DNA of 24,660 nucleotides from the NCBI GenBank assembly GCA_009781575.1, contig WQXW01000002.1, positions 1 to 24,660 of the forward strand. The letters run 5' to 3'. A program made the position numbers and the translations under genes. Source of the stretch: Solirubrobacterales bacterium (GTDB lineage: Bacteria > Actinomycetota > Thermoleophilia > Solirubrobacterales > Solirubrobacteraceae). Below, piece by piece: positions 1 through 7,493 of the stretch (the stretch's first letter is position 1; every line of letters starts with the position of its first letter). The notes under the pieces are model-generated. The model was not told the DNA's origin. It saw only the letters and a list, made by a program, of their open reading frames with translations, and did not search any database.

Positions 1-615
1 TGCCAACTGCTCGATCTCGGCGAGCTCGTGCTCGAGCTGCGCGAGCTCGCGATCGCGCTCTCCGAGCGCCTCGGCCAGCCGCGCGTGCTCGCGCTCGAGC
101 AGGCGCACCTGCGCGAGCGCGGCGGCGCACTCGCCACGCCGGGTTGCCTGCTCAGGGCCGCAGAACGCGTCGAGGATGTCGAGCTGCGCGGAGGAGAGCG
201 CCAGGCGCCGGTGCTCGTGCTGGCCGTAGAAGGCGATCAGCTCCCCGGCGAGCTCGCGCAGGTCGGCCACGGTGGCGGCGCGCCCGTTCAGGTGGGCGCG
301 CGTGCGCCCGTCGGCGCCCACGCGGCGCGCGAGCGTGATCTCCTCCGCCGGATCGTCGTTGTCGTCGAGCGCGCAGCCATCGGGCAGCGCCAGCTCGTGC
401 CCGCCCAGCGCGAAGAGCCCCTCGACGTAGGCCTCGCGCGCTCCCGGGCGCACAATCGAGGCCTTCGGCCGCCCGCCGAGCAGCAGATCGAGCGCCTGCG
501 CCAGCACCGTCTTGCCGGCGCCGGTCTCGCCGGTGAGCACGTTCAGCCCCGGCGCGAGGCGCAGCTCGGCCCGCTCGATCAGCAGGAGGTTCTCGACGCG
601 CAGCTCGACCAGCAC
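1..615 (-). CDS. recN: RecN, DNA repair SMC-like ATPase (5' part, cut by window start)
   Basis: This is the N-terminal 205 codons of RecN, the SMC-like ATPase that acts at double-strand breaks. The translation starts MLVELRVENLLLIERAEL and carries a Walker A motif GETGAGKT at residues 29-36. A RecN-type YGQHEHRRL block follows near residues 127-135, then the start of a charged coiled coil rich in Leu, Glu and Arg. The GTG at 615 is chosen because an in-frame TAA lies only three codons upstream (625-627) and the family normally begins a few residues before this motif. The Walker B half lies outside the window. RecN normally follows tlyA and nadK in actinobacteria. Here the sugar island separates it from them, and a palindromic repeat lies just upstream. 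A weak TAAACC box sits 6 nt before the GTG. Confidence 0.93.
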   Translation of the reverse strand, partial: MLVELRVENLLLIERAELRLAPGLNVLTGETGAGKTVLAQALDLLLGGRPKASIVRPGAREAYVEGLFALGGHELALPDGCALDDNDDPAEEITLARRVGADGRTRAHLNGRAATVADLRELAGELIAFYGQHEHRRLALSSAQLDILDAFCGPEQATRRGECAAALAQVRLLEREHARLAEALGERDRELAQLEHELAEIEQLA

Positions 616-679
616 CGGCCAGGTTTACCAACGCACTCCGACGGATCGCGCGCGCCCAGGAAAATGTTGGTGGTGCGAC

Positions 680-780
680 CCCGAACACACCTGTCCGAGG
701 CGCCGTTGGGGGATTCAAAAAGAGGATTCGTTCCGCGCGGAACCAATCCAAAAAACAAAACACGCAACGGCCGAGGCGCC
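680..780 (+). repeat. Palindromic intergenic repeat, copy 1
   Basis: This is a 101-bp unit: a 22-bp flank (680-701), a symmetric 70-bp core (702-771) and a short right flank that is poorly conserved in this copy. The core has outer arms GCCGTTG/CAACGGC, 15-nt A-rich inner arms, and a 26-bp palindrome at 724-749 around TTCCGCGCGGAA with one mismatched pair. It lies between the 3' end of the GH15 gene and the start of recN. Read on the minus strand, the palindrome is followed by TCTTTTTG, so this copy could work as an intrinsic terminator for the GH15 gene. The rest of the gap (616-679) shows nothing recognisable. Confidence 0.9.
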
Positions 781-798
781 GAATGTCCCCGCGAGCGG

Positions 799-2766
799 CT
801 AGCCCGCGCGGGCCGCCTCGACGTGGCCGACCTCCAGCCCCGGGCCGGTCGCGAGCACCGCGCCCGAGCTGAGCCGCTGGTCCTCCTCGATCAGATGCAC
901 GACCGCGTTGATCAGCGCCAGGTGGGTGAACGCCTGGGGGAAGTTGCCCAGGTGCAGGCCGCTGTGGGGGTCGATCTCCTCGGCGTACAGCTGCAGCGGG
1001 CTGGCGTGGGAGAGCAGCTTCGTGCACAGCGCCCTGGCGCGGTCCACCTCGCCGATCTCGGCGAGCGCGGAGACGAGCCAGAAGGAGCAGATCGTGAAGG
1101 TGCCCTCCTCGCCGTGGAAGCCGTCGTCGATCTCCTCCACGCGGTAGCGCAGCACCAGCTCGTCGACGGTGAGCTCGTCGGCGATCGCGAGCACGGTGGC
1201 ACGCACGCGCGGGTCGCTGGGCGGGAGGAAGCCGAGCAGCCCGATCAGCAGCACCGAGGCGTCCAGCGCGGTGGTGTGGTAGTGCTGGCAGAACACACCG
1301 CGATCGTCGGTGCCGTTGGCGCACACGTCGGCGTGGATCTCATCGGCCGCCGCGCGCCAGCGCGCGGCGGTCTCCCGTTCGCCGCGCAGGTCGGCCAGCT
1401 TCGCGCCACGGTCGGCCGCGACCCAGCACATCACCTTCGACGCGGTGAAGTGCTGCGGTGGTCCCCGCACCTCCCACAGTCCCTGGTCGGGCGCGCGCCA
1501 GCTCTCGAGCGCCGCGTCCACCTGGCGCGCGAGCATCTGCCAGCGCCGCTGGTCCAGCTGGTCGCCGGAGCGCAGGTGGAGCGCGACCGAGTCGAGCAGC
1601 ACCCCCCACACGTCGTGCTGGCGCTGATCCCACGCGGCGTTGCCGATCCGCACCGGCCGCGCGCCGTCGTAGCCCGACAGGTGCTCGAGCTCCTGCTCGG
1701 TCAGCTCCCGCTCGCCGCCGATCCCGTACATGATCTGCAGGTCGGGTTGGGCCTCGACCAGGTCGGTGATGAAGTAGTAGAAGTCGTCGGCCTCGCGATC
1801 GAAGCCCAGCGTGTAGAGGCCCCACAGCAGGAAGGTCGAGTCGCGCAGCCAGGCGTAGCGGTAGTCGTAGTTGCGCTCTCCGCCCGGGGTCTCGGGCAGC
1901 GAGGTGGTGGCCGCCGCCAGCATCGCCCCGGTGGGCGCGTAGATCAGCCCCTTGAGCGTCAGCGCCGAGCGTTGCAGGTAGGTGCGCCAGGGATGGTCCG
2001 GGAAGCGGCCGCGCGCGATCCACTCGTGCCAGAAGTCGGCGGTCCCGGTCAGCCGCTCCTGGGCCTCTGTGAAACTCTGCGGCGGCGCGCCGTCGCCCCA
2101 GGAGAGCGCGCAGAACACCTGCTCGCCCGCGCGCAGGCGCCGGCGAGCCATCGCGCGCGGCCCCTCGAGCCCCAGGTTCATGTCGGTGGTCAGCCGGATC
2201 GTGGGCTCACCATCCACCGCGATCTCCGCCTGACCGTAACGATCGTCGCTGTGTCGCCATTGCCCGCGCGTGCGCCCGTAGTCGAAGGCGGGCTCGCATT
2301 CGAGCACGATGTCGATCGAGCCGCTCACGCAGCGCGCGGTGCGCAGCAGCACCCGCTCGGCCTGGTGATCGGACGGCGAGCGGCGATGCGCGCTCGCGCT
2401 GGGTGAATCGTCGCGCCACGGTCCGATCAACAGCGCATCGCGCACCACCGCCCACCCGGTGGCCGTGTCCCACGTGGTCTCGAGCACCATCGTGCCCGCC
2501 AGGTAGCGGCGGTCGGCCGGGACGGTCACATCGGCAGGTCCGAGGCGGCACCAGCCCGCGTCCCGATCCAGCATGGTGGCGAAGATGCTCGCGCTGTCCA
2601 TGCGGGGCACGCACATCCACTCCACGCTGCCGCTCGGGGCGATCAGCGCGCACACCTCACAGTCGGAGATGAATCCGTAGTCGGCGATCGGCGGAAAGGG
2701 GCTGCCCCCCACCATCGAGTGGGAGGAGCGAGACACGGCGATCGTCCGGGGAGCCATGAAATCCAC
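799..2766 (-). CDS. GH15 family hydrolase (glucoamylase/trehalase-like)
   Basis: This 655-residue protein belongs to the bacterial GH15-like family, whose members hydrolyse alpha-glucosidic bonds in maltooligosaccharides or trehalose and release glucose. No signal peptide is evident, so a cytoplasmic location is likely. The N-terminal beta domain opens with the family signature IADYGFISDCEVCALI. The (alpha/alpha) barrel contains YRYAWLRDSTFLLWGL near residue 305, IMYGIGGERELTE near 350 (probable general acid Glu) and LYAEEIDP near 595 (probable general base Glu). It ends with the usual LGNFPQAFTHLALINA block. The start is uncertain: GTG 2766, ATG 2757 or ATG 2715 all precede the first conserved motif. 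It is divergent from the sugar-acid dehydratase and could supply free glucose to that pathway. Mycobacterial trehalases belong to this family, so trehalose is a plausible substrate. That choice is inference. Confidence 0.88.
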   Translation of the reverse strand: MDFMAPRTIAVSRSSHSMVGGSPFPPIADYGFISDCEVCALIAPSGSVEWMCVPRMDSASIFATMLDRDAGWCRLGPADVTVPADRRYLAGTMVLETTWDTATGWAVVRDALLIGPWRDDSPSASAHRRSPSDHQAERVLLRTARCVSGSIDIVLECEPAFDYGRTRGQWRHSDDRYGQAEIAVDGEPTIRLTTDMNLGLEGPRAMARRRLRAGEQVFCALSWGDGAPPQSFTEAQERLTGTADFWHEWIARGRFPDHPWRTYLQRSALTLKGLIYAPTGAMLAAATTSLPETPGGERNYDYRYAWLRDSTFLLWGLYTLGFDREADDFYYFITDLVEAQPDLQIMYGIGGERELTEQELEHLSGYDGARPVRIGNAAWDQRQHDVWGVLLDSVALHLRSGDQLDQRRWQMLARQVDAALESWRAPDQGLWEVRGPPQHFTASKVMCWVAADRGAKLADLRGERETAARWRAAADEIHADVCANGTDDRGVFCQHYHTTALDASVLLIGLLGFLPPSDPRVRATVLAIADELTVDELVLRYRVEEIDDGFHGEEGTFTICSFWLVSALAEIGEVDRARALCTKLLSHASPLQLYAEEIDPHSGLHLGNFPQAFTHLALINAVVHLIEEDQRLSSGAVLATGPGLEVGHVEAARAG

Positions 2767-2909
2767 AGTCGGGCAGTGGGGCGACGCACCCCGTCCTGCA
2801 CGCCAGCGCGGCCGGCGCCGGCGCGGATCGTAGCAGTTGCCGTGTTTCCTCGCGGGGCGCGATGTGCGAAGATGTCACTCGTCTGCTGACTCGACGAACG
2901 GAGGCTCGC
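2767..2909. promoter_or_regulatory. Divergent promoter region of the sugar island
   Basis: This 143-bp gap separates the minus-strand GH15 gene from the plus-strand dehydratase, so both promoters should lie here. On the minus strand a TACGAT box at 2827-2832 matches the actinobacterial -10 pattern TANNNT and would give a leader of roughly 55 nt for GH15. No good -35 is visible. On the plus strand a strong GGAGG (2900-2904) fixes the dehydratase start at 2910, but no convincing -10 was found. No obvious operator palindrome was seen. Confidence 0.4.
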
Positions 2910-4760
2910 ATGAGCGATTCGATCGCGCGGATGGCGGCTGTACCCACTCCTGCCGGGATCGATCGAAAGCGGCTCCGCAGCCAGCGCCTCCGTGAGGTCA
3001 ACTTCCAGGGAGACGCGCTTCGCCTGGGCATGAACTGGACCGAGGACGACCTTCGCAAGCCGCAGGTGCTCGTGGAGAGCGCCTACGGGATGGGTCACCC
3101 CGGCACGTTTCACTTTCGCGCCCTGGTCGAGGAGGTGTCCAACGGCGTGTTCGAGGCGGGCGGCAAGCCGGGCGAGTTCGTGGTGTCCGACATCTGCGAC
3201 GGCGTGGTGCAGGCGACCGATGGAATGAGTTACTCGCTGGTGTCGCGGGACATCATCGCGGCGATGATCGAGATCCACGCGCTCGGCCACCCACACGACG
3301 CGATGGTGCTGATCTCGGGCAACGACAAGTCGGTGCCGGCGCATCTGCTGGCGATCGCGCGCTGCGATCTGCCCGCGGTGCACGTGCCGGGCGGGACCCA
3401 GCTGAACGCCCCCGACTATGTCACCTCGAATGAGATGTGGGAGATGGGCGCCGCGGTCAGGCGGGGCGAGCTGACGGAGGAGGAGCTCGATCTGGCCCAG
3501 CGCGGCGCGTGCCCCACCTGTGGTGCGTGCCAGTTCATGGGCAGCGCCGCCACCGGGCAGGTGCTCTCGGAGGCGCTCGGGCTGGCGCTGCCCGGCTCGG
3601 CGCTCGTGCCGGAGCCGCTCACCAAGTTGCTGCGCTACGCGCGCGCTGCGGGAAAGCAGATCGTGCGCCTGATCGCCGAGGAGCTCACGCCGCGACAGAT
3701 CCTCACGCGCGAGGCGTTCGAGAACGCGATTGTGATGCACGCGGCGATCGGCGGCTCGACCAACGCGCTGTTGCACCTGCCGGCGATCGCCGCGGAGGCC
3801 GGCGTGGAGGTCACGGTGGACGACTTCGATCGCATCCACCGTCAGGTGCCGGTGCTGGCCAATGTGAAGACGACCGGGCGCTACCCGGTCGAGTATTTCT
3901 GGTACGCCGGCGGCGTGCCGGCGGTGATGTTGGAGCTGCGCGACATGCTGCACCTGGAGTGTGTCACCGTCACGGGCAAAACCCTGGGTGAGAACCTCGA
4001 TGAGATCGAACGCAGCAAGTTCTTCATGCGCGAGCGGCTCGGCTACCTGCGCAATTTCAAGATAGACCGGCAGGAGATCATCCGCCCCCGCGACGATCCG
4101 TTCGCCACCGACGGCGGGATCGCGATCCTGCGGGGCAACATCGCGCCCGAGGGGGCGATGGTGAAGACCTTCTCGGTGCCTAAGGAGATGCACGCGCACA
4201 CCGGTCCGGCGCGGGTGTTCGAGGACGAGCCCGACGCGATCGACGCGCTCATCGAGCGGCGCATAACACCGGGCGATGTGATGGTGATCCGCTATGAGGG
4301 ACCGCGCGCCAACGGTATGCCGGAGATGTACTTCGCCGCGGCGATCCTGTCGGCCGATCCGGCGCTGAACCACACAACCGCGATCGTCACCGACGGGCGC
4401 TACTCGGGCGCGATGCGGGGGCCGTGCGTCGGGCATGTCACCCCGGAGGCGCTGGAGGGAGGCCCGATCGCGCTGGTGGAGGAGAACGACCTGATCGAAC
4501 TGAACGCGCCCGAGCGGCGGCTGGCGATCGTCGGTGTCGAGGGCCGTCCGCTGCCCGAGGAGGAGGTGAGCGAGATCCTCGCGCGCCGCCGAGCGCGATG
4601 GACGCCGCGACCTCCCCGCCACAGCCGCGGCATCCTCTCGCTGTACGAGCAGGTCGCCAGCGGCGCGTCGCACGGCGCGTCGCTGATCTCCACCGGCTCA
4701 GGCGGCGCCTCCTCGACCGCTCACCCGCCGGCCGCTCGCCAGCCGATAACGCGCGTGTGA
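2910..4760 (+). CDS. IlvD/Edd-family sugar-acid dehydratase (probable gluconate/aldonate dehydratase)
   Basis: This 616-residue member of the IlvD/Edd family probably removes water from gluconate or a related aldonate to give 2-keto-3-deoxygluconate (KDG). ATG 2910 is preferred over ATG 2862 because GGAGG lies 5 nt upstream. Family landmarks are DICDGVVQATDGMSYSLVSR (residues 94-113), GNDK (137-140), CPTCGACQFMG (201-211) and TDGRYSGAMRGPCVGHVTPE. The family PCN/H cysteine is replaced (HPGTFH, residues 63-68) and the CDK cysteine is Asn138, so two of the three classical Fe-S ligands are missing and only Cys207 remains of that set. Lys140 and the RYSG serine are kept. It heads the sugar operon. 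The downstream lactonase, kinase and aldolase argue for a sugar acid rather than branched-chain amino-acid synthesis. The exact substrate is unproven. Confidence 0.87.
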   Translation: MSDSIARMAAVPTPAGIDRKRLRSQRLREVNFQGDALRLGMNWTEDDLRKPQVLVESAYGMGHPGTFHFRALVEEVSNGVFEAGGKPGEFVVSDICDGVVQATDGMSYSLVSRDIIAAMIEIHALGHPHDAMVLISGNDKSVPAHLLAIARCDLPAVHVPGGTQLNAPDYVTSNEMWEMGAAVRRGELTEEELDLAQRGACPTCGACQFMGSAATGQVLSEALGLALPGSALVPEPLTKLLRYARAAGKQIVRLIAEELTPRQILTREAFENAIVMHAAIGGSTNALLHLPAIAAEAGVEVTVDDFDRIHRQVPVLANVKTTGRYPVEYFWYAGGVPAVMLELRDMLHLECVTVTGKTLGENLDEIERSKFFMRERLGYLRNFKIDRQEIIRPRDDPFATDGGIAILRGNIAPEGAMVKTFSVPKEMHAHTGPARVFEDEPDAIDALIERRITPGDVMVIRYEGPRANGMPEMYFAAAILSADPALNHTTAIVTDGRYSGAMRGPCVGHVTPEALEGGPIALVEENDLIELNAPERRLAIVGVEGRPLPEEEVSEILARRRARWTPRPPRHSRGILSLYEQVASGASHGASLISTGSGGASSTAHPPAARQPITRV

Positions 4761-4771
4761 GGAACGGGAGC

Positions 4772-5812
4772 GTGTCGGTGGCGGGCACAGGTGAAAAGGT
4801 GGTGATCGCCGACTACGACTACGGCGACGTCGATATCGAGCGCGCGATCATCGAGGGGGCGGGCCTCGAGCTGATCGCCGCCCAGTGCAAGACCGAGCAG
4901 GAGGTGATCGAGGTCGCTCACGACGCCGTGGCGGTGGTGGCCCAGTACGCGACGATCAGCGCGCGCGTGATCGAGGAGCTGCGCGACTGTCGCGTGATCG
5001 CGCGCTACGGCACCGGCGTGGACATCGTGGACGTCGACGCGGCCACCCACCACAACATCCTGGTGACCAACGTGCCCAACGAGTGGTGTGAGAACGAGGT
5101 CGCCGATCATGCGATGGCGCTGCTGCTGGCGGTGGCGCGCAAGATCAACGTCTACGACCGCGCCACGCGCGCGGGCACGTGGCAATGGCAATCGGGCGCG
5201 CCGATTCACCGCCTGCGGGGGAGCGTGCTCGGGCTGCTGTCGTTTGGCGCGATCGCCCGCGCCATCGCAGCGCGCGCGGCCGGATTCGGCATGCGCATCA
5301 CCGCCCACGACCCGTTCCTGCCGGCGCTGGAGATCGCCGCCGCCGGCGCCGAGGCGGTCTCCTTCGACGAGCTCCTCACCGGGTCGGACTGCCTGGTGAT
5401 CCAAGCTCCGCTCACGCCCCAGACCCACCACCTCTTCGACGAGACCCAGCTGCGGCGCATGAAGCGCAGCGCGATCCTGATCAACACCGCGCGCGGGCCG
5501 ATCGTCGAGGATCGCGCGCTGCACCGCGCGCTCAGCGAGGGCTGGATCGCGGGCGCGGGAATCGACGACATCGAGGAGGAGCCCTCCAAGCTCGCCGACT
5601 GGCGCCCGGAGAACCCGCTCTTCGGCCTGGACAACGTGGTGATCACGCCACACGCGGCCTACTACTCGGAGGAGGCGATGCGCACAGTGAGAGAGTTCCC
5701 CGCCGAAGAGGTGGTGCGCGTGCTCCGCGGCCAGCCTCCGCGCTCGCCGGTCAACGCGGGCGAGCTGGTCGAGGCGCGCTGGTCGCGCTCGGGCTCGTCG
5801 CGCTCGACGTAG
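4772..5812 (+). CDS. D-isomer-specific 2-hydroxyacid dehydrogenase (CtBP-like)
   Basis: This NAD(P)-dependent oxidoreductase of the CtBP/phosphoglycerate dehydrogenase fold interconverts a 2-keto acid and a D-2-hydroxy acid. The N-terminal substrate domain includes the block IARYGTGVDIVDVDAAT. The catalytic triad is visible as Arg in INTARGPIVE, Glu in GIDDIEEEP and His in ITPHAAYYS. The dinucleotide loop is unusual: where relatives have GFGRIG or GFGRIA, this has SFGAIA. The start is ambiguous. GTG 4757 overlaps the previous stop as GTGA but lacks a ribosome-binding site; GTG 4772 has AGGA 8 nt upstream; GTG 4778 has GGGAG 7 nt upstream. Within a gluconate pathway it could be a 2-ketogluconate reductase feeding gluconate in. 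That role is inference from context. Confidence 0.85.
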   Translation: MSVAGTGEKVVIADYDYGDVDIERAIIEGAGLELIAAQCKTEQEVIEVAHDAVAVVAQYATISARVIEELRDCRVIARYGTGVDIVDVDAATHHNILVTNVPNEWCENEVADHAMALLLAVARKINVYDRATRAGTWQWQSGAPIHRLRGSVLGLLSFGAIARAIAARAAGFGMRITAHDPFLPALEIAAAGAEAVSFDELLTGSDCLVIQAPLTPQTHHLFDETQLRRMKRSAILINTARGPIVEDRALHRALSEGWIAGAGIDDIEEEPSKLADWRPENPLFGLDNVVITPHAAYYSEEAMRTVREFPAEEVVRVLRGQPPRSPVNAGELVEARWSRSGSSRST

Positions 5813-5822
5813 GCCCGCAAGC

Positions 5823-6740
5823 GTGAGCACGCTCCAGGTCACCGCGTGGTCGCCCGAGGCGGGGCTGCTCAGCGAGGGCCCGCTGTGGCACGAGGAGCGC
5901 CAGGAGCTGCTCTGGGTGGACATCCTCGGCTGTGGCTTTCACCGCGCCACACTGGCAGCCGGCGGCGGTCCCGCGCGGGTGCGCACGATGGCGCTCGACC
6001 GGCATGTGGGCGCGGTTGTGCCGGTCGCGGGAGGCGGGTATCTGCTGGCCGCGGGACAGGGCTTTCTGTTCGTCGACGACGACGGCGCCACACGCGAGCT
6101 CGCCCAGCCGGAGGCGGGCAACGGCGGGGTGCGCATGAACGACGGCGCGTGTGACCCGCAGGGCCGCTTCTGGGCCGGCACGATGGCATACGACGAGTCG
6201 CCGGGGGCGGGCACCCTCTATCGCCTCGAGCTCGATGGTGGGTGCACCGCCGTGCTGAGCGGCTTGACCATCTCAAACGGCATCGGCTGGAGCCCCGACG
6301 GCGGCACCATGTACCTCAGCGACAGCGGCACCGGCCTGGTGGAGGCGTTCGATTTCGACGGCCCCACCGGCGCGCTCGGCGCGCGCCGCACTGTGGTGCA
6401 GATCGATCGACCCGGCGCGGCGCCGGACGGGCTGACCGTGGACGAGCGGGGTGACATCTGGGTCGGGTTGTACGGCGGCTGGGGTGTGAATTGCCATGCC
6501 CCGGACGGCTCGCTGCGCGCCACCGTGCAGATGCCGGTGGCGCAGGCCACCTCCTGCGCGTTTGGCGGAAGCGATCGCCGCACCCTGTTTGTCACCACCG
6601 GCCGCGAGCGGCTCGATGAGGCGGCGCTACAGCGCCAGCCGGACGCCGGGCGGGTGTTCTCGGTCACCGGTCTGGACGCGCGCGGGCGCGGGTGCGCCTC
6701 CTACCGCGGGTGGGTCCCGCCGGCGCGCTCGAGCGGATGA
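5823..6740 (+). CDS. SMP-30/gluconolactonase family lactonase
   Basis: This 305-residue six-bladed beta-propeller of the SMP-30/gluconolactonase/LRE family hydrolyses aldonolactones with a divalent metal, here probably gluconolactone to gluconate. Visible family blocks are LSEGPLWHEERQELLWVDI (metal-ligand Glu), RMNDGACDPQGRFWAGTM, TISNGIGWSPDGGTMYLSDS (metal-ligand Asn) and APDGLTVDERGDIWVGLYGG (metal-ligand Asp). There is no signal peptide, so it should act in the cytoplasm. The GTG start at 5823 lies 10 bp after the preceding stop and has only a weak ribosome-binding site, consistent with translational coupling. Its stop overlaps the first possible start of the aldolase gene as ATGA. In the proposed pathway it acts between glucose dehydrogenase and the dehydratase. 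Confidence 0.9.
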   Translation: MSTLQVTAWSPEAGLLSEGPLWHEERQELLWVDILGCGFHRATLAAGGGPARVRTMALDRHVGAVVPVAGGGYLLAAGQGFLFVDDDGATRELAQPEAGNGGVRMNDGACDPQGRFWAGTMAYDESPGAGTLYRLELDGGCTAVLSGLTISNGIGWSPDGGTMYLSDSGTGLVEAFDFDGPTGALGARRTVVQIDRPGAAPDGLTVDERGDIWVGLYGGWGVNCHAPDGSLRATVQMPVAQATSCAFGGSDRRTLFVTTGRERLDEAALQRQPDAGRVFSVTGLDARGRGCASYRGWVPPARSSG

Positions 6741-7456
6741 CCGACGTCGGCAGTGAGTCACTGGCCGACGCGGGCGTGGCCGGCGCGCGCGAACAGATGA
6801 CCAATGTTGGCAATGGTCCGCTGGCCGATGCCGGCGTGCTGCCGGTGATCACGATCGACCGGGCGGACCACGCCGGTCCACTGGCCGGCGCCCTGCTGCA
6901 GGGTGGGATCGCACACGCCGAGGTCGCGTTGCGCACCCCGGCGGCGGCGGAGGCAATCGAGCGAATGCGCGGCGAGGCCGCGCAGATGACGGTCGGTGCC
7001 GGCACGGTGCTGAGCGTCGAGCAGGCCGATCGCGCGGTGAGCTCCGGTGCGCACTTTCTCGTGTCCCCCGCCCTCGATGCGGCAATTGTCGATTGGTGCG
7101 AGGCGCGTTCGGTGCCGTTGATCCCGGGGGTGGCGACCCCGACCGAGGTGAACGCGGCATCGCAACGGGGACTGCGCACGCTCAAGCTGTTCCCGGCCGA
7201 GCAGCTGGGCGGAGTGGCGCTGTTGCAGGCATTGCGCGCCCCCTTCCCGCAGGTCCAATTTGTTCCCACGGGCGGGATAAGCGCGCGCAATCTCCCCGAC
7301 TACGCGCGTCAGCCGAACGTGGTCGCCTGCGGGGGAAGCTGGATCGCCGGCAGGGAGGCGATCGCCGCGCGCAGGTTCGCCGACATCGTGGTGGCGGCAC
7401 GGGAGGCACGCGCAATCGTGCGCCAGGTGCGCCGGGAACGGAGCGAGGCGCGATGA
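6737..7456 (+). CDS. eda: KDPG aldolase (2-keto-3-deoxy-6-phosphogluconate aldolase)
   Basis: This is a class I aldolase of the KDPG/KHG family that cleaves KDPG to pyruvate and glyceraldehyde-3-phosphate. Active-site blocks are present in order: HAEVALRT (catalytic Glu and phosphate-binding Arg), VGAGTVL, FLVSPALD, LKLFPAEQLGG (Schiff-base Lys) and VPTGGIS. There are two candidate starts. ATG 6737 overlaps the lactonase stop (ATGA) and gives 239 residues. ATG 6797 gives 219 residues, close to the usual length near 213. The segments around the two ATGs are a diverged 60-bp tandem duplication, described in the findings. The kinase gene follows 37 bp downstream. A KDG or KDPGal specificity cannot be excluded from sequence. 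Confidence 0.92.
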   Translation: MTDVGSESLADAGVAGAREQMTNVGNGPLADAGVLPVITIDRADHAGPLAGALLQGGIAHAEVALRTPAAAEAIERMRGEAAQMTVGAGTVLSVEQADRAVSSGAHFLVSPALDAAIVDWCEARSVPLIPGVATPTEVNAASQRGLRTLKLFPAEQLGGVALLQALRAPFPQVQFVPTGGISARNLPDYARQPNVVACGGSWIAGREAIAARRFADIVVAAREARAIVRQVRRERSEAR

Positions 7457-7493
7457 CGCGCACGGCCGCGCTCGCGGACCGGAGGCGGGTGCG

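Noticed and set aside
724..749. VPRGT peptide in the repeat resembling a thrombin tag, raising possible vector contamination
   Set aside because: The codons come from a natural palindrome, present five times with independent base differences and different genomic flanks. No other vector sequence is seen.
724..749. Central palindrome as a LexA/SOS box next to recN
   Set aside because: The Gram-positive SOS box has GAAC-N4-GTTC. Here the order is reversed (GTTCC...GGAAC), and copies occur near genes unrelated to DNA repair.
28..2406. A very long plus-strand open frame opposite recN and the GH15 gene
   Set aside because: It is an antisense shadow of GC-rich codon bias. It runs through two genes and a repeat, and its translation is low-complexity Arg/Ala/Gly with no domain.
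2767..2909. tRNA or riboswitch in the divergent gap
   Set aside because: No cloverleaf, T-loop motif or known aptamer core could be found by eye.
2643..4673. Long minus-strand open frame opposite the dehydratase
   Set aside because: The plus strand encodes a full IlvD/Edd protein with a ribosome-binding site. The antisense translation shows no family motif.
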